A DNA stretch of 56,198 nt, taken from the NCBI GenBank assembly GCA_021158055.1, contig JAGGVJ010000004.1, positions 1 to 56,198 of the forward strand, read 5' to 3'. This DNA comes from Candidatus Iainarchaeum sp. (GTDB lineage: Archaea > Iainarchaeota > Iainarchaeia > JAGGVJ01). Within the stretch, counting starts at the first letter, position 1. Each line of letters begins with the position of its first letter. The notes under the pieces were generated by a model, which had not been told where the DNA came from, made no database searches, and worked only from the letters and a program-made list of their open reading frames with translations. Positions 9,129 to 16,841 of this stretch are shown piece after piece. The position numbers and the translations under genes are program-made.

Positions 9129-9326
9129 ATGGTTTTCATTATTTGCCCTGCTTGCGGGGAAGACGTTAAAATTTCCGATGAAGCAAAAGAAGGAGATGTT
9201 ATCAGATGTTCAAGTTGCAATTCAAAACTTGAACTTTACAAAGTAAAACATGAATTTGAAGCGGAAGTCATTGAAGAAAGAGACATTGACACCAATTATT
9301 TTCAGGACGAAGACGATGAATATTAA
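9129..9326 (+). CDS. Small LysW-like zinc-ribbon protein
   Basis: 65 residues. Two CxxC knuckles (CPACGE near residues 6-11 and CSSCN near 27-31) frame a short insert with DEAKEGDVIRC, the layout of LysW-type zinc ribbons. LysW is the amino-group carrier protein of archaeal lysine/arginine synthesis and carries substrate on a C-terminal glutamate; here the tail is acidic but ends DEDDEY, so carrier function is doubtful. No lysine-biosynthesis gene lies nearby. AGGGG lies about nine bases before the ATG. It may instead be a small nucleic-acid or protein-binding ribbon. Confidence 0.8.
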   Translation: MVFIICPACGEDVKISDEAKEGDVIRCSSCNSKLELYKVKHEFEAEVIEERDIDTNYFQDEDDEY

Positions 9327-9419
9327 GTTAATTGCTAATTTTTGACAATCCCTTTGTTGTTAATTACCGGCAAGTTACAACAACAAACTATTTCTTTAAG
9401 TAGTAACTTATCTGTTTGC

Positions 9420-9932
9420 ATGACTGAAAAAAATATTTACATTGATATTGAAACCACAGGTCTTTCAAAAAAATCAGACCAGATAACCGTGGTCGGGGCG
9501 TTTAACGGAGAAAATTTTACGCAGCTTGTGGCAGGGCACAACCTTTGCCTTGAAAATCTCCAGAAACTTTTTGAAAACCCAAGCCGGATTGTGTCATTTA
9601 ACGGAAAGCGTTTTGATCTGCCTTTCATAACAAGGCATTTCAGCGAACTTGAAATTGACTGCAGGGAACACTGTGACTTGATGGAGCTTGGCTGGGCTCT
9701 TGGGCTGAGCGGGGGTTTAAAATCACTTGAAGTGCAGCTCGGGCTGTCAAGGCAAAGCGGTGTTTCAAACGGCTTGGAAGCGGTTTTGCTCTGGAACGAT
9801 TTTAAATCAAACGGCAACGAGGAATCCCTGACAAAACTTCTTGAATACAACAGGGAAGACGTGATGAACCTGGTAACACTTGAAAAAGTCCTCAAAAACA
9901 TGGCTTTGGAGCGTAATGAAAATGGGTTTTGA
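9420..9932 (+). CDS. RNase H-like DEDD 3'-5' exonuclease domain protein (YprB type)
   Basis: 170 residues from MTEKNIY. The N-terminal IYIDIETTG gives the first two acidic residues (D9, E11) of a DEDD nuclease; NGKRFDLPFI and the late YNREDVMNL supply the other motifs. This matches the ribonuclease H-like domain of the YprB/TTC1975 group, thought to be a 3'-5' exonuclease. A TTTAAG element about 20-25 bases before the ATG and the absence of a Shine-Dalgarno site suggest a leaderless transcript, so the frame opening at 9342 is not used. It overlaps the next gene by 17 bases. Confidence 0.85.
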   Translation: MTEKNIYIDIETTGLSKKSDQITVVGAFNGENFTQLVAGHNLCLENLQKLFENPSRIVSFNGKRFDLPFITRHFSELEIDCREHCDLMELGWALGLSGGLKSLEVQLGLSRQSGVSNGLEAVLLWNDFKSNGNEESLTKLLEYNREDVMNLVTLEKVLKNMALERNENGF

Positions 9933-10320
9933 GTTTGATCCTGCCAAAGACGTCCGGTCCCACCTGGACATCATTATTGAGAGGCTTGAATTGCCTGAAC
10001 TGTTCAAAACAAACATAGTCTGCATGAGGAGTTCAGGCTCAAAGGCAAGGGCGTACGCAAGAATCTGGTCTTTTCCAAGGATCTGGCAGGCCGCGCTTGA
10101 CATAGAACCCCATTACATAATAGAAGTACTTTCACACCACTACGACCCCTTAAGTTATGATAAAAAGACAAGGGTCTTGATTCATGAGCTTCTTCACATC
10201 CCGAACACATTCAGCGGGGCAGTGCGCCCGCACAAGTTTTTCAACCACAGAATAGATAAAAAAGCAGTTGACAAGATTTACAGGGATTTCGTGAACTGTG
10301 AAAAAACACAAGACCTTTGA
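9916..10320 (+). CDS. Predicted zinc metallopeptidase (COG4900-like)
   Basis: 134 residues. The helix VLIHELLHIP holds the HExxH zinc site (H90, E91, H94), and the following RPHKFFNH could provide the third ligand. Size and motif context match the small predicted metallopeptidases of COG4900; substrate unknown. GGAG sits five bases before the ATG at 9916, inside the end of the upstream nuclease gene, so the pair is co-transcribed. The N-terminal region has YARIWSFPRIWQAAL before the zinc helix. No signal peptide is visible, so it is probably cytoplasmic. Confidence 0.75.
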   Translation: MKMGFEFDPAKDVRSHLDIIIERLELPELFKTNIVCMRSSGSKARAYARIWSFPRIWQAALDIEPHYIIEVLSHHYDPLSYDKKTRVLIHELLHIPNTFSGAVRPHKFFNHRIDKKAVDKIYRDFVNCEKTQDL

Positions 10321-10373
10321 TTTTCACATGCAGGGATTTTGATTTTCAAACCAAACCTTTTGATTTTCAAACC
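10316..10373. repeat. Three degenerate direct repeats between convergent genes
   Basis: TTTGATTTTCA occurs at 10316, 10338 and 10359, that is at 22- and 21-base spacing; the last two copies extend to TTTTGATTTTCAAACC. The array fills the whole spacer between the convergent metallopeptidase and CPBP genes and includes the TGA stop of the former. Confidence 0.75.
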
Positions 10374-10375
10374 GC

Positions 10376-11188
10376 TTAAAAGAACAGCACAACCACTACG
10401 TTGTAAACCGAGTGGGCTATCGTGGTTTCTTTCACGCTCTCGCGCATGAAATACATTGCGCTCCAGAACAGGTTCAAAAAGAAAAAGAGAACCAGAAAAG
10501 GCACCATCGGAAGGGAAAAAAACATTATCTTGGGTATGTGTATCAGTGCCGCAAGCAATGCTGTTACAATAACCGGTATCAGGCCTGTTGAAAAAATCCC
10601 TGAACCAGTTGAAAAATTTGCTGAAAGGGATTTTTGTATCCCTTCCCTGAAAAAAGCTTCTTCTGCAAACGGAAATAAAAATCCTATGAGAAGAAGCTGT
10701 AAAACATTGATTTCGACAGGGTAGTGCGCGAAAACAGGGACAAATCCAATCAATGAATACACAAGGAGCATAGCAGAACACACCAGACCTGTGGTTATTG
10801 CAACAGGCACGCTTCCCGAATATCTTATTTTTCTTAGTGCAAACACTGAAAGGAAAAACGAATGGAAGACAAATGATGCAAAAAGCCAGCCGTTGAAATT
10901 AAAAATCCTGAAAATGAAAAGAAGCGCGGAATAGAAAAAAACGCTCAGCAAAAGAATTGAAAAATAAACCCAAAAATTGCTTTTTGCTTTTTCCAAAAAC
11001 GTTTTTCGCGAATTCAGATTCTGCCTGTTTGTTTTACCTGGTCTGCTTGCAACGGCCTGATTTTTAACAGGCTTTGCAGTCGCTTGATTTTTAACGGTTT
11101 TCACAGGGCCTTGTTTTCTCCCCTGCTTTGCAGCGGGTTTTTTTCCGGGTGTTTTGCGTCCTTTGGTTTTTGCTTTTTCTATTGTCAT
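10376..11188 (-). CDS. CPBP-family intramembrane metalloprotease with lysine-rich N-terminal tail
   Basis: 270 residues. The membrane part has the CPBP (CAAX prenyl protease/bacteriocin processing) signature: EEAFFREG at residues 176-183, a histidine in LIHIPK at 217 and one in AHSVYN at 259. About seven hydrophobic segments are present. The first 71 residues are unusual: a Lys/Ala/Gln-rich, strongly basic tail containing near repeats of KPVKNQA, presumably cytoplasmic. The start at 11188 (MTIEKA) is the first ATG; the frame upstream only offers a TTG. Repeated AACAGTGAT elements precede it and could serve as a weak ribosome binding site. Substrate unknown. Confidence 0.85.
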   Translation of the reverse strand: MTIEKAKTKGRKTPGKKPAAKQGRKQGPVKTVKNQATAKPVKNQAVASRPGKTNRQNLNSRKTFLEKAKSNFWVYFSILLLSVFFYSALLFIFRIFNFNGWLFASFVFHSFFLSVFALRKIRYSGSVPVAITTGLVCSAMLLVYSLIGFVPVFAHYPVEINVLQLLLIGFLFPFAEEAFFREGIQKSLSANFSTGSGIFSTGLIPVIVTALLAALIHIPKIMFFSLPMVPFLVLFFFLNLFWSAMYFMRESVKETTIAHSVYNVVVVLFF

Positions 11189-11231
11189 CTTATCACTGTT
11201 TATCACTGTTGACCACTGATTATCCAAAAAG

Positions 11232-11657
11232 TTACTTTTTGTTCTTAAGACTTTTCACTTTCATGATTATTTTTCTGGTTGAAGAAAGCTCAAAATCCGT
11301 GTTTTGGGAAAGCCTGATTATTTTCGCGTGAAAATTTCTTTTTTCAAGCTCTTTTGAAAGGTCTTTTTCATCAAAGTGCTGGTCAAACCCGAGAACAATT
11401 ATGTCAGGCCTTATTTCCTGCAAAGGTTCAAACATGTCCTTTTCGCTTCCAAGCAACGCACAATCCACCGGCTTCAACGAAGAGACAATTGCCAGGCGCT
11501 GCTTTTCAGGTATAACCGGCTTTTGCTTGTGTTTTATGGTTGAGTCCCTTGACACAATTACAAACAACTCGTCTCCAAGTCTTTTTGCCTCTTCCAAAAA
11601 AGCAATGTGGCCGGGGTGAACCAAGTCAAAAGTACCTGTTGCAAGAATCCTTGTCAA
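11232..11657 (-). CDS. ribL: FAD synthase (archaeal RibL-type cytidylyltransferase fold)
   Basis: Transfers AMP from ATP to FMN to make FAD. 141 residues, the full length of the family. GTFDLVHPGH at residues 8-17 contains the nucleotide-binding HxGH site; VLGFDQHF and the final ELSSTRKI are the other conserved blocks of the nucleotidyltransferase fold (the latter equals the ISSTxxR motif). The alternative reading is a glycerol-3-phosphate cytidylyltransferase-like protein, but archaeal members of this length with this C-terminus are FAD synthases. It lies 43 bases upstream of the CPBP protease gene on the same strand. Confidence 0.88.
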   Translation of the reverse strand: MTRILATGTFDLVHPGHIAFLEEAKRLGDELFVIVSRDSTIKHKQKPVIPEKQRLAIVSSLKPVDCALLGSEKDMFEPLQEIRPDIIVLGFDQHFDEKDLSKELEKRNFHAKIIRLSQNTDFELSSTRKIIMKVKSLKNKK

Positions 11658-11725
11658 AAAACCAACTCGCTAATTAGATGCATTAAATCCCGTAATAGCA
11701 TTCAATCCTATAATAAGCAAACAAA

Positions 11726-11733
11726 TTATAAAG
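11726..11733 (+). promoter_or_regulatory. TATA box for the winged-helix membrane regulator
   Basis: TTATAAAG centred about 25 bases before the ATG at 11754, with no Shine-Dalgarno site between, which is the spacing of a leaderless archaeal transcript. Confidence 0.55.
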
Positions 11734-11753
11734 TGTTTTACATTTATTAATAC

Positions 11754-12338
11754 ATGACTGAACTCGTTCTCGATTCAGACACAATAAAAGTGTTGTCTGT
11801 TGATACAAGGCTTGACATACTAAAACTTCTTTCGGAAAGGCGCAGGACTGCAACAGAGCTTTCAAAAAACCTTGAAAAGCACGTTACCACAATCAGAACA
11901 CACCTTGAACTGCTTGAAAAAGCACAGTTAGTCAACAGGATTGAAAACAACCACAAATGGGTTTATTTTCAGCTGACAAAAAAAGGCTCAATGCTTGTGG
12001 AACCAAAACCCATGACTTCAATGAGATTCATGTTCACTGCTGCGGCAGCCCTGATAGGTTACGCGTTCTGGGGAATATTTGTAATGCTCTCAAAAACCCG
12101 GACAGCAGGCCTTCCGATTCCAAAGGCACTGGAAAAAACCTATACCGCATCCATTGAAAGCGCGGGGGCAAACGATGCTGCAATGGATGGTGCAAGAAGC
12201 GCTGTTCAACAGGCGACAGAACCTGCTTCAATAGCGGCTATCTTTGACCCGACGCTGTTTCTTTCAGTGATACTTGCATTGTTTTTGGGTTCGGTTCTCA
12301 TCGGATACATATTTTCCTGCAAAAAAAGGTCAAAATAA
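11754..12338 (+). CDS. ArsR-like winged-helix regulator with two membrane segments
   Basis: 194 residues. Residues 8-80 form a winged helix-turn-helix of the ArsR/MarR type (RLDILKLLSERRRTATELS, then an HLELLEKAQLV recognition/turn region and a wing ending YFQLTKKG). Two hydrophobic segments follow at about 91-112 and 167-189, separated by a 55-residue extracytoplasmic loop rich in alanine. It therefore looks like a membrane-anchored transcription factor, possibly sensing a signal outside the cell. A short membrane-protein gene follows 48 bases downstream. Confidence 0.85.
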   Translation: MTELVLDSDTIKVLSVDTRLDILKLLSERRRTATELSKNLEKHVTTIRTHLELLEKAQLVNRIENNHKWVYFQLTKKGSMLVEPKPMTSMRFMFTAAAALIGYAFWGIFVMLSKTRTAGLPIPKALEKTYTASIESAGANDAAMDGARSAVQQATEPASIAAIFDPTLFLSVILALFLGSVLIGYIFSCKKRSK

Positions 12339-12386
12339 CAAATCACATAATAAAGAGATAAAAAGGAAAACAATAAAGGGAAAAAG

Positions 12387-12575
12387 ATGAAAACCAAAAA
12401 CGCTTCAAACAAAACACACATTGTTATCGCTTTGCTTCTCGTTGGTTTAGTCGCACTTTCGGGTTTCAACACGTTTTTAACGCCGGACACGGGATACAGC
12501 CATGCTATTGAAAACGCGGGTGCTGCAGGAATCATACTTTCGCTTGTCTGGTTTTCGTTTGTGTTTTTTTCATGA
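12387..12575 (+). CDS. Small two-helix membrane protein, unknown function
   Basis: 62 residues with hydrophobic stretches at about 11-29 and 46-61, joined by a loop with TPDTGYSHAIENAG. The ATG is preceded by AAGGG at a usable distance. It follows the membrane-anchored regulator on the same strand and could belong to the same transcript. No family recognised; coding potential is inferred from the two clean membrane segments and from position. Confidence 0.5.
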   Translation: MKTKNASNKTHIVIALLLVGLVALSGFNTFLTPDTGYSHAIENAGAAGIILSLVWFSFVFFS

Positions 12576-12774
12576 ACTGTTTTTGCAGGCGAATCCACAA
12601 GGTTTATTAATTAAAATGCAGAGATATATTACGTTTTCAAGTCAAATTTCATAAAAAAATTAACCATGTTTTATAACGCACTTCCTCATTTGTTATATGG
12701 CGTGCACATTAAAACACATTAAAACAAAAAATCAATTTTGAAATCAAAAAATTAACCCAGTAAACCTTGATTTT

Positions 12775-12864
12775 GGGGCCGTGGCTTAGTTTGGTTAAAG
12801 CGTTCGGCTGATAAACCCTTGTTTGGACACCGAAAGATCGCCGGTTCAAATCCGGTCGGCCCCA
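12775..12864 (+). tRNA. tRNA-Ile (GAT) with a 15-base intron at 37/38
   Basis: The acceptor stem GGGGCCG pairs with CGGCCCC, followed by discriminator A; CCA is not encoded. The D arm runs 12784-12801, the anticodon stem TTCGG (12803-12807) pairs with CCGAA (12830-12834), the T arm is GCCGG/CCGGT with loop TTCAAAT. The anticodon is GAT at 12810-12812. Bases 12814-12828 must be removed to close the seven-base loop. The precursor folds as a canonical bulge-helix-bulge: CTGA (32-35) pairs with intron TTGG (12823-12826), three-base bulges flank it, and both cuts fall after the second bulge base. Confidence 0.95.
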
Positions 12865-13011
12865 CTTAAAATTAAAAACCAAATTCTCACAATTGCTGCA
12901 GGCAGGCAGCAATGAAAGCAAGAAAGGCAAAAGCATTTAAAATTCATTGCACTTTTATAAAAGAGCAGCATATTGTCACTGCTGCATAAACAAGTATTAT
13001 CCGGTGATTTA

Positions 13012-14103
13012 ATGTCTGACGTGCTGAACCCGTTCGGAGAATCAAAAATAGAAAATTATGACCACCTGTTCAAGGAATTCGGCTTAAAGCCGATTGATTC
13101 ATTACTGTCAAGGCTTCCGAACCCGCACCGGCTTTTCAGGCGAAAAATAATCATTGCTCACCGTGACCTTGACAAGCTTCTTGATGCGTTTGAAAAAAAC
13201 AAGAAGTTTGCTGTCATGAGCGGGATAAAACCGTCCAGTGCATTTCATCTCGGGAGCAAGATGGTCGCGGAGGAAATAATTTACTTTCAAAAAGAGTTCA
13301 AGACCCAAACCCACTACTCTATTGCAGACCTTGAGTCCCTTGTCGACAACAAAATTTCATTGGAGGAAGCCGAAAAAAACGCTATTGACAACGTTGCAGA
13401 CCTTCTCGCGCTCGGCCTTGACGCGAAAAAAACATTTATCTACAGGCAGTCGCAGCAACAGGACGTCAAAAACATGGCTTTCGAGGCTTCAAATCATGTC
13501 ACAAACAACATGCTTAAGGCAATTTATGGCAAGCAGCACACAGGGATTTATTTCGCTGCACTGACTCAAGTCGGAGACATTCTTTTGCCTCAGCTGCCGA
13601 AATTCACCGGCAAAAAAATCGTGGTAGTGCCTGTCGGTTTTGACCAGGACCCGCACATGAGGCTTACGCGGGATATTTCAAAAAAGATAAATTTAATTCC
13701 GCCCGGTTCAATTTACCACAAGTTCATGAGAAACTTAAGCGGCGGGGCAAAAATGAGCAAAAGAGACCCTTCAAGCATGCTTACCATGAACGACCAGCCT
13801 CATGTCGCAAAGAAAAAAATAATGAGAAGTTTCACCGGGGGCAGGGAAACAGCTGAAGAGCAAAAAAACCAAGGCGGCCGACCGGAAATATGCATGGTTT
13901 TTGAGCTTGCGAACTTTCATTTTGTTGAAGACGACAAACTTCTAAAAGAAATATTTTCGACATGCAAAAGCGGGGCGCGAACATGCGGGGAATGCAAGGC
14001 ACAGGTTGCAGACATCGTCGCCAAGGCGCTTGAAAGCCACCAGCTGAAAAAACAAAAGCTTGTGGGCAAAGCAAAAGAAATTGTATGCAGGCAAAACCTG
14101 TAA
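13012..14103 (+). CDS. trpS: Tryptophanyl-tRNA synthetase
   Basis: Charges tRNA-Trp. 363 residues. The class I signatures are HLGS at residues 79-82 (in place of HIGH) within SGIKPSSAFHLGSKM and KMSKR near 247-251. GFDQDPHMRLTRDI is the tryptophan-specific block that separates TrpRS from TyrRS. The start MSDVLNPF is set by GGTGAT upstream; the frame opening at 12973 has no such site. Length fits archaeal TrpRS. It follows tRNA-Ile by about 150 bases and is probably transcribed separately from it. Confidence 0.95.
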   Translation: MSDVLNPFGESKIENYDHLFKEFGLKPIDSLLSRLPNPHRLFRRKIIIAHRDLDKLLDAFEKNKKFAVMSGIKPSSAFHLGSKMVAEEIIYFQKEFKTQTHYSIADLESLVDNKISLEEAEKNAIDNVADLLALGLDAKKTFIYRQSQQQDVKNMAFEASNHVTNNMLKAIYGKQHTGIYFAALTQVGDILLPQLPKFTGKKIVVVPVGFDQDPHMRLTRDISKKINLIPPGSIYHKFMRNLSGGAKMSKRDPSSMLTMNDQPHVAKKKIMRSFTGGRETAEEQKNQGGRPEICMVFELANFHFVEDDKLLKEIFSTCKSGARTCGECKAQVADIVAKALESHQLKKQKLVGKAKEIVCRQNL

Positions 14104-14161
14104 TAAAAAGTTTTATTTACAACGCAATCCAATAAAAGTACAGCAGTTTAAAGGCATTTTA

Positions 14162-14701
14162 ATGAACATATTCAAACAGTTTAAAAAAATTAATTTTACT
14201 TTTGCTATCTTACTGGCTGTTTTACTGGTTGGTGTGCTTGTCACTGGTTGCATTGTGGAAAACAATGGCTTGCCTGCGGACAAAGCTGTGGTAAACGAAC
14301 CCCTGGCACTTCCTGTGAAAAACCAACCTGAACAGGTTGATCCTGAAAAGGCTGTGATTGAAAAATACAGGACAGAAATCAACGAATGCGCTTCAAAAGA
14401 AGACGAGTACTACAGGAACTCGTGCCTGATTGAAGTCGCCAAAAAACACAAAGACCTGTCTGTATGCGAACTGGTGAAAGTAAGCAACCCAAACATCACA
14501 ATAAGAAAAAGCGAGTGTTTCGGTGAAGTTGGAAAAGAAATGCTTGACAAGTCAGTATGTGAACTGGCAGCAGATGTTGCCATAAAAGACAAATGCGTGC
14601 TTTTTATTGCAATTGAAAAGCAGGACATTTCTCTTTGCAAGAACATAAGTGATTCATATTACCGCACGGAAGTGTGCGAAAAAAGAATAATAGACAACTG
14701 A
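14162..14701 (+). CDS. Secreted lipoprotein with repeated cysteine modules
   Basis: 179 residues. A basic start and a hydrophobic stretch lead to the lipobox-like LVTGC with cysteine at residue 30, so the protein is probably exported and lipid-anchored. The mature part carries four similar units of about 30 residues, each with a pair of cysteines: RNSCLIEVAKKHKDLSVCEL, KSECFGEVGKEMLDKSVCEL, KDKCVLFIAIEKQDISLCKN and a partial RTEVCEKR. The units look like disulfide-bonded helical hairpins. The function is not recognised. It precedes a thioredoxin gene by 13 bases, which fits a disulfide theme, though the thioredoxin lacks a signal peptide. Confidence 0.75.
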   Translation: MNIFKQFKKINFTFAILLAVLLVGVLVTGCIVENNGLPADKAVVNEPLALPVKNQPEQVDPEKAVIEKYRTEINECASKEDEYYRNSCLIEVAKKHKDLSVCELVKVSNPNITIRKSECFGEVGKEMLDKSVCELAADVAIKDKCVLFIAIEKQDISLCKNISDSYYRTEVCEKRIIDN

Positions 14702-14714
14702 TTTAGGCAATCCC

Positions 14715-15116
14715 ATGGAAAGCATTGAAGAAATCAAAAAAAGAAAACTTGAAGAAATGAAGGAAAAAATGAAAAACGTGGTAAAAATGACTGAAATAAC
14801 TGTTAATGACAGCAACTTTGAAGAAAACGTGATAAAAAAGTCTTTCAAGACACCTGTTGTAGTTGACTTTGGGGCTCTCTGGTGCGGGCCGTGCAGAATG
14901 CTCGGGCCGGTTCTTGAAAATCTTGCAAAAGAATACGATGGAAAATTTATTCTTGCAAAAGCTAATGTTGATGAAAACCCCAACTCAAGCCAGCAATACA
15001 AAGTAATAGGAATTCCCGCAGTAAAAATGTTCAAAAACGGCGGGATTGTTGACGAGTTCACAGGAGCACTGCCTGAAAACAGTGTAAAGCAATGGCTTGA
15101 CAAAAACCTTGGCTGA
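14715..15116 (+). CDS. trxA: Thioredoxin with charged N-terminal extension
   Basis: 133 residues. A thioredoxin fold occupies residues 27-132 with the redox site WCGPC at 56-60, the cis-proline in IGIPAV and the usual GALPEN turn. The first 26 residues form a highly charged helix (IEEIKKRKLEEMKEKMK), longer than the typical thioredoxin N-terminus. It reduces protein disulfides in the cytoplasm. Its neighbours are the cysteine-repeat lipoprotein upstream and a CxxC-containing DUF1858 protein 37 bases downstream, probably one transcript. Confidence 0.92.
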   Translation: MESIEEIKKRKLEEMKEKMKNVVKMTEITVNDSNFEENVIKKSFKTPVVVDFGALWCGPCRMLGPVLENLAKEYDGKFILAKANVDENPNSSQQYKVIGIPAVKMFKNGGIVDEFTGALPENSVKQWLDKNLG

Positions 15117-15153
15117 TAAAAGCATAAAACAAGCTTTAAAGGAGAGTGAAAAA

Positions 15154-15363
15154 ATGAGTGAAGATTCTGTTTTGATTACCTGCGACCAGCCGATACTTGA
15201 AGTTGTTCAAAAATACCCGCAGACAATAAAAGTGTTTGCAGAGCACGGAATGGGCTGCATCGGATGCGCTGCCGCAAGATTTGAAAACATTGAAGAAGGG
15301 GCAAAAGCCCACGGCATAGACGTAGAAGAGCTTATGAAAAAATTAAACGAAACAGCAAAATAA
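15154..15363 (+). CDS. DUF1858 domain protein
   Basis: 69 residues, starting at MSEDSVLITCDQP; GGAG lies nine to twelve bases upstream. The fold and length match DUF1858 proteins, which carry a conserved GCIGC motif (here GMGCIGCAAARF) and are linked to hybrid-cluster/iron-sulfur and ScdA-type functions. The CxxC could bind a metal or be a redox partner of the thioredoxin encoded just upstream. The frame opening at 15097 overlaps the thioredoxin end and lacks support. Confidence 0.8.
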   Translation: MSEDSVLITCDQPILEVVQKYPQTIKVFAEHGMGCIGCAAARFENIEEGAKAHGIDVEELMKKLNETAK

Positions 15364-15590
15364 GAAAACTGACACAGTACAACTGCAATAGAGAAAAATG
15401 CAAGAGCAAAAAACTAAACCGCAAAACATTTATTTAGAGAAAACAACATATAAACAGGTCTTTTTTTAATTTTGACTGCCGGAAAACAAAAGCCGGTCAT
15501 TGCATGCAAAATAACATGCGAAACAAAAAGATAAAAAATTCTAATAAAACCGAGATGTGGGGAGTTCCTGAATCGGAAAAGGTGAAAACA

Positions 15591-16187
15591 ATGGGAATGT
15601 ACAACGAGATGGGAAAGACTTTCAAGGAAGAGTACAAGGGAAAAGACACATATTTTAAATCCGCTTACAAGCAAAGGCTTATCGGGTACAGGAAAGAAAA
15701 CCATGGTGTTGTCAGGGTGGCGCGACCGACCAACATAAAAAGGGCGCGTGAACTCGGCTACAAGGCAAAACAGGGAATAATCGTTGTCCGTTCAAGGATA
15801 AGAAGGGGCTCTCTCAGAAAAGGGCTCCCGACACGCGGAAGAAAACCGAAAAAAATGGGCATTTCAAAAATCACGGCAGGAAAACCACTTCAAAGGATTG
15901 CGGAAGAAAGAGCTGCCCGCAAGTATTCAGGCATGGAAGTCCTTAACTCTTATTTTGTGGGCGAAGACGGAAACCACAAGTATTTTGAAGTGATCCTTGT
16001 CGATCCTGCAAACCAGTCGATTCAAAGCGACAAAGACCTTGGCTGGATATGCAGCCAAAAACACTCCGGAAGAGTATTCCGGGGGAAAACAAGTGCGGGC
16101 AAGAAATCCAGGGGACTCAACAAAAAAGGATTCGGCACTGAAAAAATCAGGCCAGGTGTAAACGCAAACCTTGGAAGAGGCAAGTAA
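15591..16187 (+). CDS. rpl15e: Large ribosomal subunit protein eL15
   Basis: 198 residues. Conserved eL15 blocks are visible: GVVRVARPTNIKRARELGYKAKQGIIVVRSR, the GRKPKKMG loop, and the tail YFEVILVDPANQSIQSD with GWICSQKHSGRVFRGKTSAG. An AAGGTGA site six bases upstream selects MGMYNEM at 15591, giving the family length; the frame runs open to an ATG at 15504, which would add 29 atypical residues. Upstream, CATTTATTTAG and ACATATAAAC resemble TATA boxes, and a hairpin (GCATG/CATGC, 15502-15519) lies in the predicted leader. This is the first gene of the exosome superoperon here. Confidence 0.95.
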   Translation: MGMYNEMGKTFKEEYKGKDTYFKSAYKQRLIGYRKENHGVVRVARPTNIKRARELGYKAKQGIIVVRSRIRRGSLRKGLPTRGRKPKKMGISKITAGKPLQRIAEERAARKYSGMEVLNSYFVGEDGNHKYFEVILVDPANQSIQSDKDLGWICSQKHSGRVFRGKTSAGKKSRGLNKKGFGTEKIRPGVNANLGRGK

Positions 16188-16214
16188 AAGCTTCATAGAT
16201 AACATGTGAAATAT

Positions 16215-16841
16215 ATGTTTGTTGACTTTCACTGCGAGTTTTTTGACCCAGACCTTTTAAAAGAGACAGGTTTTGAAAAAATAGTGGTTAAAAGGCATTT
16301 TTCGTCTGTTTCCGAACTTGAAAAACTCAAAAAGGAAATAAAAGACAAAAACGTTGTTTTCGGAGCGGAAATAACCGCTTCAAACCAGGGAGAATTATCC
16401 AGGAAAATAACCGAGTTTTCAAAATCAGCCGACATCATCACTGTGCACGGCGAAACACCCGAAATAAACCGCCTGGCTGTCCGGGACAAACGCGTGCATG
16501 CGCTGACTCACCCGCAGTCGATTAAAAACGCGGGAATAGACCATTCAACTGCAAGAGTGGCCTGTGACAATGGCGTGGCTCTTGAGATACAGCTCTTCCA
16601 GCTGCTTCACTCTCACGGGATGCAGAAGTCAAGGCTCATGCATTCAACCATGAACGCAGTGAGGATTGCGGACAAGTACGGGATGCACATAATTTTTTCA
16701 ACAGGGGCAAAAACAAAGTGGGATTTGCGCAGCGCGCAGGACATGGTATATCTTGCAATGGCTTTCGGGCTTGAAAAAGACGCTGCCAAAAGAACGCTTT
16801 CCTCGCTTCCGGAAAGCATAATTTCGGAGGCGAAAAAATGA
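16215..16841 (+). CDS. rnp3: Ribonuclease P protein component 3 (Rpp30)
   Basis: About 208 residues. TIM-barrel-like PHP-fold subunit of archaeal RNase P, which matures the 5' end of tRNA. Recognised by VDFHCEF at the start, ADIITVHGE, VHALTHPQSI, ALEIQLFQLLHSHGMQKSRLMHSTMNAV split over two blocks, and IIFSTGAKTKWDLRSAQDM. A GTG at 16206 is three codons upstream; I prefer the ATG because GTGA then sits five bases before it. The last codons overlap the Pop5 gene (ATGA), so the two subunits are co-translated. Confidence 0.92.
   Translation: MFVDFHCEFFDPDLLKETGFEKIVVKRHFSSVSELEKLKKEIKDKNVVFGAEITASNQGELSRKITEFSKSADIITVHGETPEINRLAVRDKRVHALTHPQSIKNAGIDHSTARVACDNGVALEIQLFQLLHSHGMQKSRLMHSTMNAVRIADKYGMHIIFSTGAKTKWDLRSAQDMVYLAMAFGLEKDAAKRTLSSLPESIISEAKK

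Noticed and set aside
9040-9246. Plus-strand frame overlapping the LysW-like gene
   Set aside because: It begins inside a tandem duplication and shadows the zinc-ribbon frame, which has CxxC pairs and a ribosome binding site.
12775-12864. tRNA without intron or with a different anticodon
   Set aside because: Without removing 15 bases the anticodon loop would have 22 bases; the bulge-helix-bulge fit fixes the intron and the GAT anticodon.
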